From the NCBI GenBank assembly GCA_021775805.1, contig JAJFHD010000120.1:62001-126000 (forward strand): 64,000 bases of DNA, in the 5' to 3' direction. How positions within the stretch are numbered: the first letter of the stretch is position 1; each line of letters begins with the position of its first letter. Position numbers and translations under genes: made by a program. Of this stretch, positions 18,796 to 27,619 are shown one piece after another. The notes below the pieces were generated by a model. It made no database searches. It was not told the DNA's origin and saw nothing but the letters and a program-made list of their open reading frames with translations. This DNA is from Alphaproteobacteria bacterium (GTDB lineage Bacteria; Pseudomonadota; Alphaproteobacteria; Rhizobiales; JAJFHC01).

Positions 18796-19437
18796 TCATG
18801 TTTTTGTGTAGACGCATATCCAGTGGCGCAGGCTGGCGTACTGTTCGGAGAATGGGTAGGTCCTGAATGGCTCGGTCTTTTCCTTCAGCACCCATGCACG
18901 GCTGCGCTCGAGCGATGCAATCTTCTCCCCGAAACCGCTCTCGTCGATTGCGATCTGGGAGATAGAAAAGATGATCGGAGCGCCGGGTTTTGCCAGCGTC
19001 AGCATGCCGTCGAGGGATTCGGGCGGTGCGTGGCCATGGGTCAGGACGCCGGCTGCCGTTACGGCGTCGAAGCTCTCTTCGGGCAGATTGATTGTGGACC
19101 CGAGCAGCATGTTGTGAAGCTCTGCGTAACAGTTCTTCGACCTTGCGATTTCCAGCATGCCGTCGGACGGATCGATACCGACGATGTTCGAATGGCCGAG
19201 CAGGCTCATGATCTGTGCCAGATTGCCCGTGCCGCAACCGCCATCCAGAATCCGGGCACGGGGGTCGGGCACATGGCGCCCGACCATGCCGATCATGAGG
19301 GCGATATAGGGGTTCCCCGACGCCCACAGGTTCTGGTCGTAGTCTCTGGCCCAATCGTCGTAGATCGTGTCGAGTTTCCCGCGGTCGCCACCGGAATGGT
19401 AGACTGCGTCCAACCGTTCTTCCAGATCGCCGGACAA
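18796..19437 (-). CDS. Class I SAM-dependent methyltransferase
   Basis: 213 residues. Motif I is ILDGGCGTGNLA, followed by IVGIDPSDGMLEIARSK (acidic end of strand 2) and SFDAVTAAGVLTHGHAPPE (motif III region). The N-terminal YDDWARDYDQNL resembles the Williams-Beuren WBSCR27-like methyltransferase group. A soluble enzyme; the methyl acceptor is unknown. It is flanked by a strong hairpin at 19485-19515 upstream, separating it from the gene at 19539. Confidence 0.82.
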   Translation of the reverse strand: MSGDLEERLDAVYHSGGDRGKLDTIYDDWARDYDQNLWASGNPYIALMIGMVGRHVPDPRARILDGGCGTGNLAQIMSLLGHSNIVGIDPSDGMLEIARSKNCYAELHNMLLGSTINLPEESFDAVTAAGVLTHGHAPPESLDGMLTLAKPGAPIIFSISQIAIDESGFGEKIASLERSRAWVLKEKTEPFRTYPFSEQYASLRHWICVYTKT

Positions 19438-19484
19438 GACTTGCCTCCGTAGCTGCCTGCGGAATTACGGCTCGACCAGGTCAG

Positions 19485-19515
19485 ACAGAGGACCGGGCCC
19501 CGCCCGGCCCTCTGT
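19485..19515. terminator. Strong hairpin, probable intrinsic terminator
   Basis: ACAGAGG (19485-19491) and CCTCTGT (19509-19515) enclose CCGGGC/GCCCGG around a 3-nt loop, broken by single bulges. TTTTC follows on the plus strand and only CTG on the minus strand. It would end minus-strand transcripts leaving the gene at 19539-19961 before the methyltransferase, although the T-tract is better for the plus strand. Confidence 0.6.
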
Positions 19516-19538
19516 TTTCAACAAACCCTGGCGGTTAC

Positions 19539-19961
19539 TCAATGACGCCTGCGGTTGCGTCTGACGTGGCGCCGCCTGTCATGGCGCCTTGGCTTGTGAT
19601 ACCGCGCTTTCCGGTGCCGATCCTTCCGGCGGTACCGGGACCGGTGGTGCCGGCGTTTGGAAAATCGGGCTTTGCGATATCTGCGTTTCCTGTAGCGGGG
19701 CCGGTGGTGAGATGGCTTGCGCCGCCGCGGTTTTCGGCGGGGCGGTTCGCGGCGCGGTGGCTTGCGAGGCCCAAATGTGGCTTCCGCCGGTGACGTGAGG
19801 CTCAGACCCGCCACAACAGCCGCTGCTGCGACCAACCCGCCCGATAAAAACACACGGCGGCTCGTATCGACTGGGGCGGTGGCATTGTCTGCAACCGGTT
19901 CAAGTCTGGCGGTAATCCAGTGAACAATCCGCCAGAACAAATTTTCCGACTCTTCCTTCAT
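19539..19961 (-). CDS. Exported Arg/Lys/His-rich protein of unknown function
   Basis: 140 residues. Residues 1-32 are ordinary; then TSRRVFLSGGLVAAAAVVAG (about 33-52) looks like a twin-arginine signal or an anchor, and from about residue 64 the protein is nearly all Arg, Lys, His, Pro and Tyr (for example PRRKPRRRKPSHHRPRYRKR) to the C-terminus. The tail could bind nucleic acid, lipopolysaccharide or peptidoglycan, or be cell-envelope filler; no domain is recognised. The base composition is biased (CGC/CGG codons), so the frame is open on the other strand too, but the signal-like N-terminus supports this strand. Confidence 0.55.
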   Translation of the reverse strand: MKEESENLFWRIVHWITARLEPVADNATAPVDTSRRVFLSGGLVAAAAVVAGLSLTSPAEATFGPRKPPRREPPRRKPRRRKPSHHRPRYRKRRYRKARFSKRRHHRSRYRRKDRHRKARYHKPRRHDRRRHVRRNRRRH

Positions 19962-20182
19962 GGGACGAGGGATCCTTTCAACAGGGCCTCCATGTGCCGC
20001 AGAACAATTATTAACGATTTGTTAACAAATATCAAATCGGCGGCGTCGACGATCAAACGAAGGGCTTTGCTTCGCCCCAGATTCGCCGAACTCATTCCAT
20101 TGAATGGAGGTGCTTGCCGTGGGCCGGCCGAAACCCAATATTCACCGAGTAACCCTGTGAATAACGAGGTACAACCGCCGTC

Positions 20183-20614
20183 ATGACAAAAGAGCTTCAG
20201 TACCAGTTGCGGATATCGATGGAGCCGGAATTCGCCCGGCACGCACGGCAGAATCCCGAAGACGCCAACCTCGAACCGCTCCCGGAAATCCTGAGGAAGC
20301 ATGACGCGACGCTGAAATGCCAGTTCGACGCATTTGCGGATTATGTTGCGGAAGCAGAAATCGAGGGTGTCGACGGGTACCCGCTTTATGAATGGACCCG
20401 GGCAACGATCGAGGATCCGGCCAAGCAGGAGAAATACACCAAGTCGTTCACCCTCTATGTTGATGGAGATCAGGTCTACTCGAGGGAAAAGGCGGATGCA
20501 TTGATGGCCGATCTTGGACCCCTGGTGGGCGGATCGGTCGTGGCGACCCTGGACCGCTACGACACCAATCCGGCAAACAGTCCCCAGCCGCCGGAAAAGT
20601 TCAGGAAACCCTGA
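20183..20614 (+). CDS. Conserved-looking hypothetical protein
   Basis: 143 residues, acidic and soluble, with no signal peptide or membrane helix. It contains LKCQFDAFADYVAEAEIEG, SFTLYVDGDQVYSREKADAL and a Pro-rich C-terminal tail. I do not recognise the family. Codon use and the balanced composition look like a true gene, and no competing frame is as convincing here. It stands about 110 bp upstream of the DUF3604-type gene in the same direction. Confidence 0.6.
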   Translation: MTKELQYQLRISMEPEFARHARQNPEDANLEPLPEILRKHDATLKCQFDAFADYVAEAEIEGVDGYPLYEWTRATIEDPAKQEKYTKSFTLYVDGDQVYSREKADALMADLGPLVGGSVVATLDRYDTNPANSPQPPEKFRKP

Positions 20615-20725
20615 CTGTTCTTTGATTCAATGCGTCTGAATGATTTACTGTCAAGTCGTGGATCAACTGGCGGGCGCTGTTTGCGGCGCCGCTAAGACCA
20701 GACCGGGCGAGGGGGCCGAGGCGCT

Positions 20726-23014
20726 ATGGCAATTCCTGAAGACGTCATGGGTGACGTGTGGCCGCAGGCGGTGCCTGGCAGCGAGGGCGCCGATTACGGC
20801 TCGGTCAGTTTCTCGCCGGCTGGGGCTTTTGCTGTCCGCAGTTTCCAGACGTTTTCACTCACATACACAGTCGGAGGGTACGGACTCGATGACACCGGTG
20901 CCATCAAGGTCGTCCATAACTTCACCAATGACGGAGGCAGGCTTCAGTTCGACGACCCGTCGGCGATGAACTACGTCACCGCCAGCACATCGAACGGCGC
21001 GAGGTTGCGGCTCTACTGGGAACCCTACGGTCACCAGCGGCCCTGGAACAAGGCACTGAGGGTGAGTGTCGAGGGCGGCTACATGCGCTGTGGCGACACC
21101 ATAACAATCGTATACGGCGACCGGTCGGGCGGGTCGCCTGGCTACAGGTTGCAGACTTTTTGCGAGTCATCGTTCGTTTTCAAGGTCCTTGTCGATCCTT
21201 GTGCAACCGGCCATTTCCTGCCCCTGCCGCAGTCTCCGTCGATTTCGGTGGTTGCCGGAAAACCTCATCTGTGGAAAGCGGTGCTGCCCAGCCTGCGGCG
21301 GCCGGGCGAGACCTTTTCGCTGGGGCTCAAGGCCGAGGATCTGTGGGGCAACCCGACCGGCGAATTCGACGGCCGCTTGTTGCTCGAGGCCTCTGAAGCC
21401 ATCGAAGGACAGCCGGAGTTCGTCGACGCCGTAGCCGGCAATCGTGCGATGACAATCGGCGGTCTGAAGTGCGATCGGGAAGGGGTTGTTCGAATCAGGC
21501 TTCTCGATCAGGACCGCAACACGCTTGCATGTTCCAATCCGTTGGTAATCCAGAACGGGCCGGTCTCGGCATTCTGGGGCGATCTGCACGGCCAGAGCGG
21601 CGAGACCGTCGGGATCAACCCGATCAGGGAGTATTTCGAGTTCGCCCGCGACCTGGCATTTCTGGATGTGACCAGCCATCAGGCCAATGACTTTCAGGTC
21701 AAGAACAGTTTCTGGTCTCAGATCAACGCCCTGTCGAGGAAACTGGACGTTGCGGGCGAGTTTGTCGTCTTCCCCGGTTACGAATGGTCGGGCAATACCC
21801 CGGTAGGCGGCGATCACAACGTTTTTTTTCGCCATGAAGACCGCCAGATCAGGCGGTCGTCCCACGCTCTTCTGGCCGACCGGAGCGACATCGGCACCGA
21901 TGTGGCGACGTCCGGACAACTGTTTGATGCGTTGCAGGGGGAAGACTGCGTCGTCTATGCCCATGTCGGGGGCAGGCCTGCCGACATCTCCCTCGCCCAC
22001 GATCCGTTGCTGCGCACGGCGGTCGAGGTTCACTCCGATTGGGGCACCTTCGAGTGGATCATGACGGACAGCTTCGATCTTGGATACCGTGTCGGGCTGG
22101 TTTGCAACAGCGACGGACATAAGGGCAGACCCGGCGCCAGTTACCCCGGTGCCTCCGAGTTTGGCGCGTTTGGCGGGCTGACCTGTTTTCTGACCGGCGA
22201 GCTTTCCCGGGACGCGATTTTCGAATGCCTTCGTCGCCGCCATCACTACGGCACCACAGGATGCCGGATGCACGTGGATGTCAGGGCGAGTTTCAAAGGA
22301 GTGGGATACTTGTATACGCGTGATCCGCGCCACCACGACGTGGAACCGGTCGAAGTCGCAGAGATCATCATGGGTGACATTGCCCGAACCGGTGACGATT
22401 GCATCGGGTTGAACGTGAATGTCGTCGCCCACGCCCCGGTAGAGCGCATCGATGTGCTCAACGGTGCCGACACCGTTGCAACAGTGCGGGGCTATGACGA
22501 GGCCGAACTCGGCAACCGCATCAGGGTAATCTGGCAAGGGGCGGAGTACCGTGGCCGCGGCCGCCAGACATCGTGGCGGGGCGACGCCCGGTTCAGCGGC
22601 GCCTCCGTCACCCGGTTTGAAAAGGTCAACGCCTGGAATCCCGAGCGGCACCTGGCTCTCGAAGGCGATGATGCCGTTTCGTTCGACACGATTACAACGG
22701 GAAACTTTGGCGGTTTCGATGTCTGGCTGGACGAAGGGCCTGACGCGGAACTGAGGATTGAGACCGGACATGTGTCCGGCAAAATTGACCTCAAGAAGGT
22801 TGGCCTGGAAGATCACATCCTCGATGCCGGCGGCCTTGACCGCAGGATCCGCATCTTCCGTCTGCCGGATGTGCAGAGTCGGTCAACCATCTCGACCTCC
22901 GTGTCATTGCCCTTGAAGGCCCTTGGGGATAACCAGATCTGGATTCGGGTAACGACTGAAGACGGCTACAACGCGTGGTCAAGCCCGATGTTTGTTTTCA
23001 GAGAACCGGTGTGA
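20726..23014 (+). CDS. DUF3604-type (PHP-like) protein
   Basis: 762 residues. After about 280 residues of beta-rich sequence comes FWGDLHGQSGETVG (about 283-296), the signature of DUF3604 proteins, whose fold resembles PHP metal-dependent phosphoesterases. More metal-type motifs follow: VFPGYEWSG, GGDHNVFF, YAHVGGRPADI and VCNSDGHKGRPG (near 463). The C-terminal third is again beta-rich. A metal-dependent hydrolase is likely, with unknown substrate. No signal peptide is seen at the ATG used, so it may be cytosolic. Confidence 0.78.
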   Translation: MAIPEDVMGDVWPQAVPGSEGADYGSVSFSPAGAFAVRSFQTFSLTYTVGGYGLDDTGAIKVVHNFTNDGGRLQFDDPSAMNYVTASTSNGARLRLYWEPYGHQRPWNKALRVSVEGGYMRCGDTITIVYGDRSGGSPGYRLQTFCESSFVFKVLVDPCATGHFLPLPQSPSISVVAGKPHLWKAVLPSLRRPGETFSLGLKAEDLWGNPTGEFDGRLLLEASEAIEGQPEFVDAVAGNRAMTIGGLKCDREGVVRIRLLDQDRNTLACSNPLVIQNGPVSAFWGDLHGQSGETVGINPIREYFEFARDLAFLDVTSHQANDFQVKNSFWSQINALSRKLDVAGEFVVFPGYEWSGNTPVGGDHNVFFRHEDRQIRRSSHALLADRSDIGTDVATSGQLFDALQGEDCVVYAHVGGRPADISLAHDPLLRTAVEVHSDWGTFEWIMTDSFDLGYRVGLVCNSDGHKGRPGASYPGASEFGAFGGLTCFLTGELSRDAIFECLRRRHHYGTTGCRMHVDVRASFKGVGYLYTRDPRHHDVEPVEVAEIIMGDIARTGDDCIGLNVNVVAHAPVERIDVLNGADTVATVRGYDEAELGNRIRVIWQGAEYRGRGRQTSWRGDARFSGASVTRFEKVNAWNPERHLALEGDDAVSFDTITTGNFGGFDVWLDEGPDAELRIETGHVSGKIDLKKVGLEDHILDAGGLDRRIRIFRLPDVQSRSTISTSVSLPLKALGDNQIWIRVTTEDGYNAWSSPMFVFREPV

Positions 23015-23196
23015 CGGCCTGCCAGAGACATTATTGTCCACGATGGTGTCACATAAGGCCTGAATCGCTTTAGGATAATGTCGTACAGCCGGGGCAGCCG
23101 GCGGTTATCCCAAAATGGCCACATTCGCCCCCCATCTGGACGAAACAGCCGCTCGTCAATCCTGTGTATCGCGTATTCCGTATCTAGGAGAGTCCG

Positions 23197-24690
23197 TTGA
23201 AGAAATTCACCCGCAGGTCATTGCTGCTTGGCACCGGAGCGTCCGTGGGCGTTGCCGTATCGCGGTATCTGTCGAACGAAGATATTCCTCACGGCCGATG
23301 GTTTCCATCACCAGAAGATACGCCATCGAAGCTCGTTCTGAATGACGCCAGTCTGTTGAATCCCACAAAAGTCGCCAAACACCTGGTCGTGAATGACGAC
23401 CCCGGCGAAAAGCTTGTGACGGCCCTGAGGTCGGAACTGAACGAGGCGAGGGCCGCCCGGCGCCCGTTTGTCGCCAGTGCGGCACGTCATTCCATGGGGG
23501 CCCAGAGCCTTGCGGAGGGCGGATCTGCGGTAACGCTCGACCAGAACTGGCTTGAACCGGATACGGCGTCCGGGACCTACCGGGTCGCCGCCGGCATGCG
23601 CTGGAATCAGGTGATCGCTCAGCTGGACAAGATCGGGTTCTCGCCCAAGGTCATGCAGTCGAACAACGACTTCGGTGTCGCCAGTACGTTTTCCGTCAAC
23701 GCTCATGGCTGGCCCGTGCCCTGGAGCGCCTTCGGCAGCACTGTCCGGTCGCTTCGGCTGATGCAGGCAGATGGAGAGATGGTAACCTGTTCGCGGTCGG
23801 AGAATGCGGACCTTTTTGCCATGACCATGGGCGGCTACGGCCTGACGGGCGTGATCACCGACCTTGACGTCGAGATGGAGCGCAATGCACGGCTGACACC
23901 GACATACGAGATCATGCCGGCCAAGAGCTTTGGCATCAAGCTGGTTGCCGCCCTCAAGGACGATCCGAAAATCCAGATGGCCTATGGACGCCTGGACGTG
24001 ACGATCGACGGGTTTTTCGATGAAGCCCTGATGATCACGTACACGCCGTCCGCCGATCAGCAGGAACTGCCGCCGGCCTCAGGTTCCGGCTTTCTGAGCA
24101 AGGCCGCGGGCCACGTCTTCCGCCGGCAGGTCGGGTCCGACCGTGTCAAGGGTCTGCGCTGGTATGTTGAAAAACACATCGGACCGCGGGTTGCCCCCGA
24201 AGCCGTCACCCGCAACAGCCTGATCAACGAACCGGTGGCCACCCTCGATGACGGCGATCCCAAACGGACCGATATCCTGCATGAGTATTTTGTGTCGCCC
24301 TATCGGTTTGCCGGCTTTATCGAGGCCTGCCAGGACGTCATTCCGTCGTCCTATCAGCAGTTGCTGAACATCACGCTTCGCTATGTCGACACCGACAAGG
24401 ACAGCGTCCTGGCTTATGCCGGCGAGCCCCGCATCGCGGCGGTTATGCTGTTCTCCCAGGAAATGTCCGTGCGCGGAGAACACGATATGGCGCGCATGAC
24501 CCAGGCACTCATAGATCGCACCCTGGAACTGGACGGCTCATACTATCTGCCCTATCGCCTGCATGCCACCGATGCTCAGTTTCAGCGCGCCTACAGCCGC
24601 GCCCCGGAGTTCGTCAGCCGCAAACGCGCGCTCGACCCCGGGCTGGTTTTCCGCAACGCGCTGTGGGACCGCTACATGGCAAAACTGTAA
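23197..24690 (+). CDS. FAD-binding oxidase of the VAO family with a Tat-type leader
   Basis: 497 residues from a TTG at 23197; TAGGAGA seven bases upstream makes this start convincing. The leader KKFTRRSLLLGTGASVG is a twin-arginine signal or anchor. The FAD domain shows RRPFVASAARHSMGAQSLAE, then GVASTFSVNAHGWPVPWSAF and MGGYGLTGVITDLDV, as in sugar-lactone and related oxidases of the vanillyl-alcohol oxidase superfamily. It would act outside the cytoplasm. The next three genes follow with tiny gaps or overlaps, suggesting one operon and a joint function with membrane proteins. Confidence 0.8.
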   Translation: MKKFTRRSLLLGTGASVGVAVSRYLSNEDIPHGRWFPSPEDTPSKLVLNDASLLNPTKVAKHLVVNDDPGEKLVTALRSELNEARAARRPFVASAARHSMGAQSLAEGGSAVTLDQNWLEPDTASGTYRVAAGMRWNQVIAQLDKIGFSPKVMQSNNDFGVASTFSVNAHGWPVPWSAFGSTVRSLRLMQADGEMVTCSRSENADLFAMTMGGYGLTGVITDLDVEMERNARLTPTYEIMPAKSFGIKLVAALKDDPKIQMAYGRLDVTIDGFFDEALMITYTPSADQQELPPASGSGFLSKAAGHVFRRQVGSDRVKGLRWYVEKHIGPRVAPEAVTRNSLINEPVATLDDGDPKRTDILHEYFVSPYRFAGFIEACQDVIPSSYQQLLNITLRYVDTDKDSVLAYAGEPRIAAVMLFSQEMSVRGEHDMARMTQALIDRTLELDGSYYLPYRLHATDAQFQRAYSRAPEFVSRKRALDPGLVFRNALWDRYMAKL

Positions 24691-24707
24691 ACCGGGGGAC
24701 CACCACC

Positions 24708-25112
24708 ATGACCACACTGCGATGGATTGCCGTTGGCTACGCATTCGCGCTGCTCGCCGCCGCCAGCCTCAATTACATTCCCGGCCTGACCGATGCCGAG
24801 GGCCGGGCATTCGGCATCTTTGCGCTCGATATTTTTGACGACCTGCTGCATGTGGCATCTGCGGTTTGGGCCTGTGTCGCCGCCTTTCTGTCTCACCGGG
24901 CGTCGCGTGTCTTCCTGCTCTATTTCGGCATCCTGTATTTCGCAGACGGTTTGATGGGGCTGGTCACTGGCTCGGGATATCTCGATCTGGGCATAATCAA
25001 TTATGGCGTTCTCGATCTGCCGTTCGTCTTCAAGGTCATGGCCAACCTGCCGCATCTGGCCCTGGGCGGATTTGCCATGGCATCGGTATATTTGTTCGGC
25101 AAGGAGGCCTGA
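24708..25112 (+). CDS. Small four-helix membrane protein
   Basis: 134 residues from the ATG at 24708. Four hydrophobic segments are evident, with FDDLLHVASAVWACVAAF and a final NLPHLALGGFAMASVYLF. The conserved-looking His residues at the membrane edges recall DUF4383-type proteins, but the match is by eye only. It lies 17 bp after the FAD oxidase and 2 bp before the next gene, whose ribosome binding site AAGGAGG is inside this gene's last codons. Confidence 0.65.
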   Translation: MTTLRWIAVGYAFALLAAASLNYIPGLTDAEGRAFGIFALDIFDDLLHVASAVWACVAAFLSHRASRVFLLYFGILYFADGLMGLVTGSGYLDLGIINYGVLDLPFVFKVMANLPHLALGGFAMASVYLFGKEA

Positions 25113-25114
25113 CC

Positions 25115-26191
25115 GTGCGGTTGATATGGCGTCTGATAAAGTGGGGCGTGACGGCCACCGTGCTTCTGATCGTCGTATCGGCGCTGCCCATTGCCTACAT
25201 CGAGGCCGCGTGCCGTCAGGAACCGGCTCAGGCCGACTACCGGCCGGTCATTACCGACAAGAAGTTCCAGCGCGCCGAAGCCAACAGCTATCTGACCTAT
25301 CCCGAGTGGCACATCGTCTACGCTTACGAAGGACTGGCGAAAGTGCTGGAGACCGGCGATGAGCATGCCTTTGGCTATGTCTCCAGCGTGCATGATTTCT
25401 GGAGTGCCTTCTGCGATCTGAATCGCATGGCCAACAGACATGGCGGCGGAGACTTCGAGACGCGCGTGACGATCCACACCATCGGCGTGAGTTTTACCCT
25501 CGAAATGATCATGAAGGGGCTTTACGAGGAAACCGTCGGCCGCCTGTTTGCAATCGTGCGCGGCCCCGAAAAGAGCCCGCAGGACGCCTATGCCGCCGAG
25601 ATGGCGGCGGACTATGCGACGTTTCTGCAGCAGGTGCCCTGGTACAAGTACGATTTCAACAACGCTGTCGCCGAATTGTGGAAACGGCCGCTCGCCGACC
25701 CGGTGCGCGGCTGGGAACGCAGGCTGGCTCTCGCCGGCGAGTGGAAGGCAAAGGCCGGTTATGCGAAAATCATAGCCGGCGCGGTTGCCGCAACCGGTGT
25801 GGCTCAGACCCGCATCCGGACGGTCGTGGAAGGACTGTCGCCGGAAGTGCTCGCGGCGATGCCGGAGGTCGATGTCGTGACGGCGGCGCAGGATCAGGTT
25901 GTTATCGAAACGCCGCGCTATCGCAGGTTCACCCATATCCTGCAAAAGATTGCCGCGGACGGCGGGCAGGTGGTTGAAATTGCCGGCAATGACGACATCA
26001 TGCTGTCCGTCATCGCAGCACCTGGAACCGGACCATTGACGCTGAAACACGGGACGCGGATCTCGACGGTCGGTCGGGATGGCTATGACGACAGCCGCAT
26101 TCTCGTCGGCGTGAAGGTTAAAGATCTGGCGCCCCTGTTGCGCGAACTCCAGACAAACGATCAGGCGCTTGAGCACATCTATGACTATTGA
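25115..26191 (+). CDS. Membrane-anchored protein of unknown function
   Basis: 358 residues from the GTG at 25115, chosen because AAGGAGG (25101-25107) sits eight bases upstream. One N-terminal helix (GVTATVLLIVVSALPIAYI) anchors a large extracytoplasmic domain that contains SYLTYPEWHIVYAYEGLAKV, FWSAFCDLNRMANRHGGG and SFTLEMIMKGLYEETVG. The family is not recognised. The operon with a Tat-type FAD oxidase and two small membrane proteins suggests it acts with the oxidase at the membrane. Confidence 0.7.
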   Translation: MRLIWRLIKWGVTATVLLIVVSALPIAYIEAACRQEPAQADYRPVITDKKFQRAEANSYLTYPEWHIVYAYEGLAKVLETGDEHAFGYVSSVHDFWSAFCDLNRMANRHGGGDFETRVTIHTIGVSFTLEMIMKGLYEETVGRLFAIVRGPEKSPQDAYAAEMAADYATFLQQVPWYKYDFNNAVAELWKRPLADPVRGWERRLALAGEWKAKAGYAKIIAGAVAATGVAQTRIRTVVEGLSPEVLAAMPEVDVVTAAQDQVVIETPRYRRFTHILQKIAADGGQVVEIAGNDDIMLSVIAAPGTGPLTLKHGTRISTVGRDGYDDSRILVGVKVKDLAPLLRELQTNDQALEHIYDY

Positions 26192-26570
26192 ACGCGCCCG
26201 AGGCAGTGGTCCGCTATTGAGCAGGCTTTTGCGGGGAGCGGGCGTGCTGTCGGCTTTGGTCGTCGGCTGGTTCGGCACGATGGCGGGCGTCATGCTGGTC
26301 ACCGACATCGCGCCTGCGGCACTGGCCATCGTTCCCGATGTCAGAACCCTGGGCAGGTTATCTCCCGACATCAAGTTTGTGCGCAGCGGCCGGCATGTGC
26401 TGGTGGTCTCGAGCACCGGATCCGGTTACGTCAGGCAACTCTATCGTGCGGGCGCGTGGCTGGTTCTGCCGGCCCTGAAAAGTGGCTGCCTCGATCTTGC
26501 GGCCATCTCCAGGGCAACCGGCTTGCCATCGCCGGCGGCAGGCAGAAAGCCGGCCGGCGGCTCGACTTGA
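26181..26570 (+). CDS. Small membrane protein, last gene of the FAD-oxidase cluster
   Basis: 129 residues from the ATG at 26181, which overlaps the end of the previous gene by 11 bp, a sign of translational coupling. One hydrophobic segment (GVLSALVVGWFGTMAGVMLV) is followed by a short soluble part with KFVRSGRHVLVVSSTGSGYV. The C-terminus is Pro/Gly-rich. Not recognised; it may be a regulatory or stabilising partner of the upstream proteins. Confidence 0.55.
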   Translation: MTIERARGSGPLLSRLLRGAGVLSALVVGWFGTMAGVMLVTDIAPAALAIVPDVRTLGRLSPDIKFVRSGRHVLVVSSTGSGYVRQLYRAGAWLVLPALKSGCLDLAAISRATGLPSPAAGRKPAGGST

Positions 26571-26579
26571 CCAGCGTTC

Positions 26580-26642
26580 AAAGCGCTTCGCGTTTGATCG
26601 TATGCATGAACACAATGCAAGGCTGCACATTGCCCTCAAAGC
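26580..26642. repeat. Dispersed palindromic repeat, copy 1 (truncated)
   Basis: This 63-bp stretch matches the first part of the repeats at 30853-31082 and 62692-62918. It starts CAAAGCGCTTCGCGTTTGAT and ends in CACATTGCCCTCAAA, after which the similarity stops. It begins 10 bp after a gene stop, like the other copies. Confidence 0.7.
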
Positions 26643-26650
26643 TGCGCTGC

Positions 26651-26686
26651 AGCCTGACAGCCGGGAGAGTGTCCGGATGTCAGGCT
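26651..26686. terminator. Stem-loop between convergent genes
   Basis: AGCCTGACA (26651-26659) and TGTCAGGCT (26678-26686) form a perfect 9-bp stem with an inner CCGG/CCGG pair. It lies between convergent genes ending at 26570 and 26732, and TTT follows shortly after on the plus strand. A two-way terminator is likely. Confidence 0.55.
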
Positions 26687-26731
26687 TGAGTTTCCGTTGG
26701 TGATGGATTCGCGCACCGTCTGAATTTACTG

Positions 26732-27157
26732 TCAGGCCATCGCCGCGCGCAGGCTCGCGAGGTGTTCATCCCAACCGGAATCGAGCGACATCAGGAGGCC
26801 GAGTGCCGCGCCACTCGCGGCGGCTCCCACGCCCTCATGCGTCAGTGAAAGCCTTGTCCCGCCATGAACCTCTTCCAGTTTCCAGGTTACCGTCGTCATG
26901 GCGCCATCGAGCGGCTTGACCGTAAAGGACCAGACAAGCAGAGATGGTCTGACCATGTGCAGGACCGTGCCCCAGCAGATTTTTGCGGTTGAACCGTCTT
27001 CCTGTGTCTTGATCAGCGCGTAAGGCTTGCCGTCCTCAAGATCGGCGTCGGCCGGGTGAAACCACAGGCCCAGTTTGTCCTTTTCCGTGAGGAACGACCA
27101 CACGGTTTCACGAGAAGCAGCAAAGAAAGCGGTTTTGGCGAGGGTGTCATCGGTCAT
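26732..27157 (-). CDS. SRPBCC / AHSA1-domain protein
   Basis: 141 residues from the ATG at 27157, overlapping the end of the ArsR gene by 11 bp. It has the START-like pattern of the activator of Hsp90 ATPase family: RETVWSFLTEKDKLGLWFHP, then VTWKLEEVHGGTRLSLTHEG, and a C-terminal helix with GWDEHLASLRAA. These small proteins often pair with ArsR regulators in one transcript, as here; most bind a hydrophobic ligand. The ligand is unknown. Confidence 0.85.
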   Translation of the reverse strand: MTDDTLAKTAFFAASRETVWSFLTEKDKLGLWFHPADADLEDGKPYALIKTQEDGSTAKICWGTVLHMVRPSLLVWSFTVKPLDGAMTTVTWKLEEVHGGTRLSLTHEGVGAAASGAALGLLMSLDSGWDEHLASLRAAMA

Positions 27158-27500
27158 TCTGTTGTTTTTCCTGTTGTTTGTTTTCAGTGTGGTTTTCAAT
27201 TGCGTCGCCCAGTCCGGCAAGGCGTTCGTCCCAGAACCGGTCGAAATAGGCCAGCCACTCGGCGGCGGACTTCAGGCCGGCAGGTTCAAGCCGGTTGATG
27301 CGCTCACGGCCCCTGGTGTGCACCGAGATCAGGGCGCCTTCCTCCAGAATGGTCAGGTGTTTCTTGATCGCGCCGCGGGTCATGTCGAAGCGCGCGCAAA
27401 CCGCGCCAATCGTCATGTCTCCTGCGCTCAGGTGCCTGAGGATCTGACGCCTGGTCGGATCCGCAAGCGCTCTGAACGCACCGTGCTCGGCGGTAATCAT
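27147..27500 (-). CDS. ArsR-family transcriptional regulator
   Basis: 117 residues. The winged helix is clear: HGAFRALADPTRRQILRHLS, then ARFDMTRGAIKKHLTILEEG as the recognition helix and RGRERINRLEPAGLK as the wing. No metal-binding Cys pair is present, so it probably responds to something other than arsenic-type metals. It is co-transcribed with the AHSA1 gene. The inverted repeat at 27581-27619 upstream is a likely self-regulatory site. Confidence 0.88.
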   Translation of the reverse strand: MITAEHGAFRALADPTRRQILRHLSAGDMTIGAVCARFDMTRGAIKKHLTILEEGALISVHTRGRERINRLEPAGLKSAAEWLAYFDRFWDERLAGLGDAIENHTENKQQEKQQNDR

Positions 27501-27580
27501 TCGAGGACCTCACTATGTTGTTCGGCTTTGTTGTCAGTCTGGAAGGCGAGGTTTGAGCGTCGCATGATTCATCCAATATA

Positions 27581-27619
27581 ATACCTTTTAGTATTGCGAT
27601 TAATAACACCAAAAGGTAT
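27581..27619. promoter_or_regulatory. Inverted repeat, candidate ArsR operator
   Basis: ATACCTTTT (27581-27589) and AAAAGGTAT (27611-27619) are perfect inverted arms with a 21-nt spacer, in an AT-rich stretch 81 bp upstream of the ArsR start. An inner GTAT (27591-27594) makes a second short dyad with the left arm. Position and symmetry suit autoregulation. Confidence 0.6.

Noticed and set aside
21167..22816. 549-codon minus-strand frame
   Set aside because: Antisense to the DUF3604 gene, which has its signature motifs on the plus strand.
25001..26416. 471-codon minus-strand frame
   Set aside because: Runs opposite three overlapping plus-strand genes with good ribosome binding sites; no recognisable domain.
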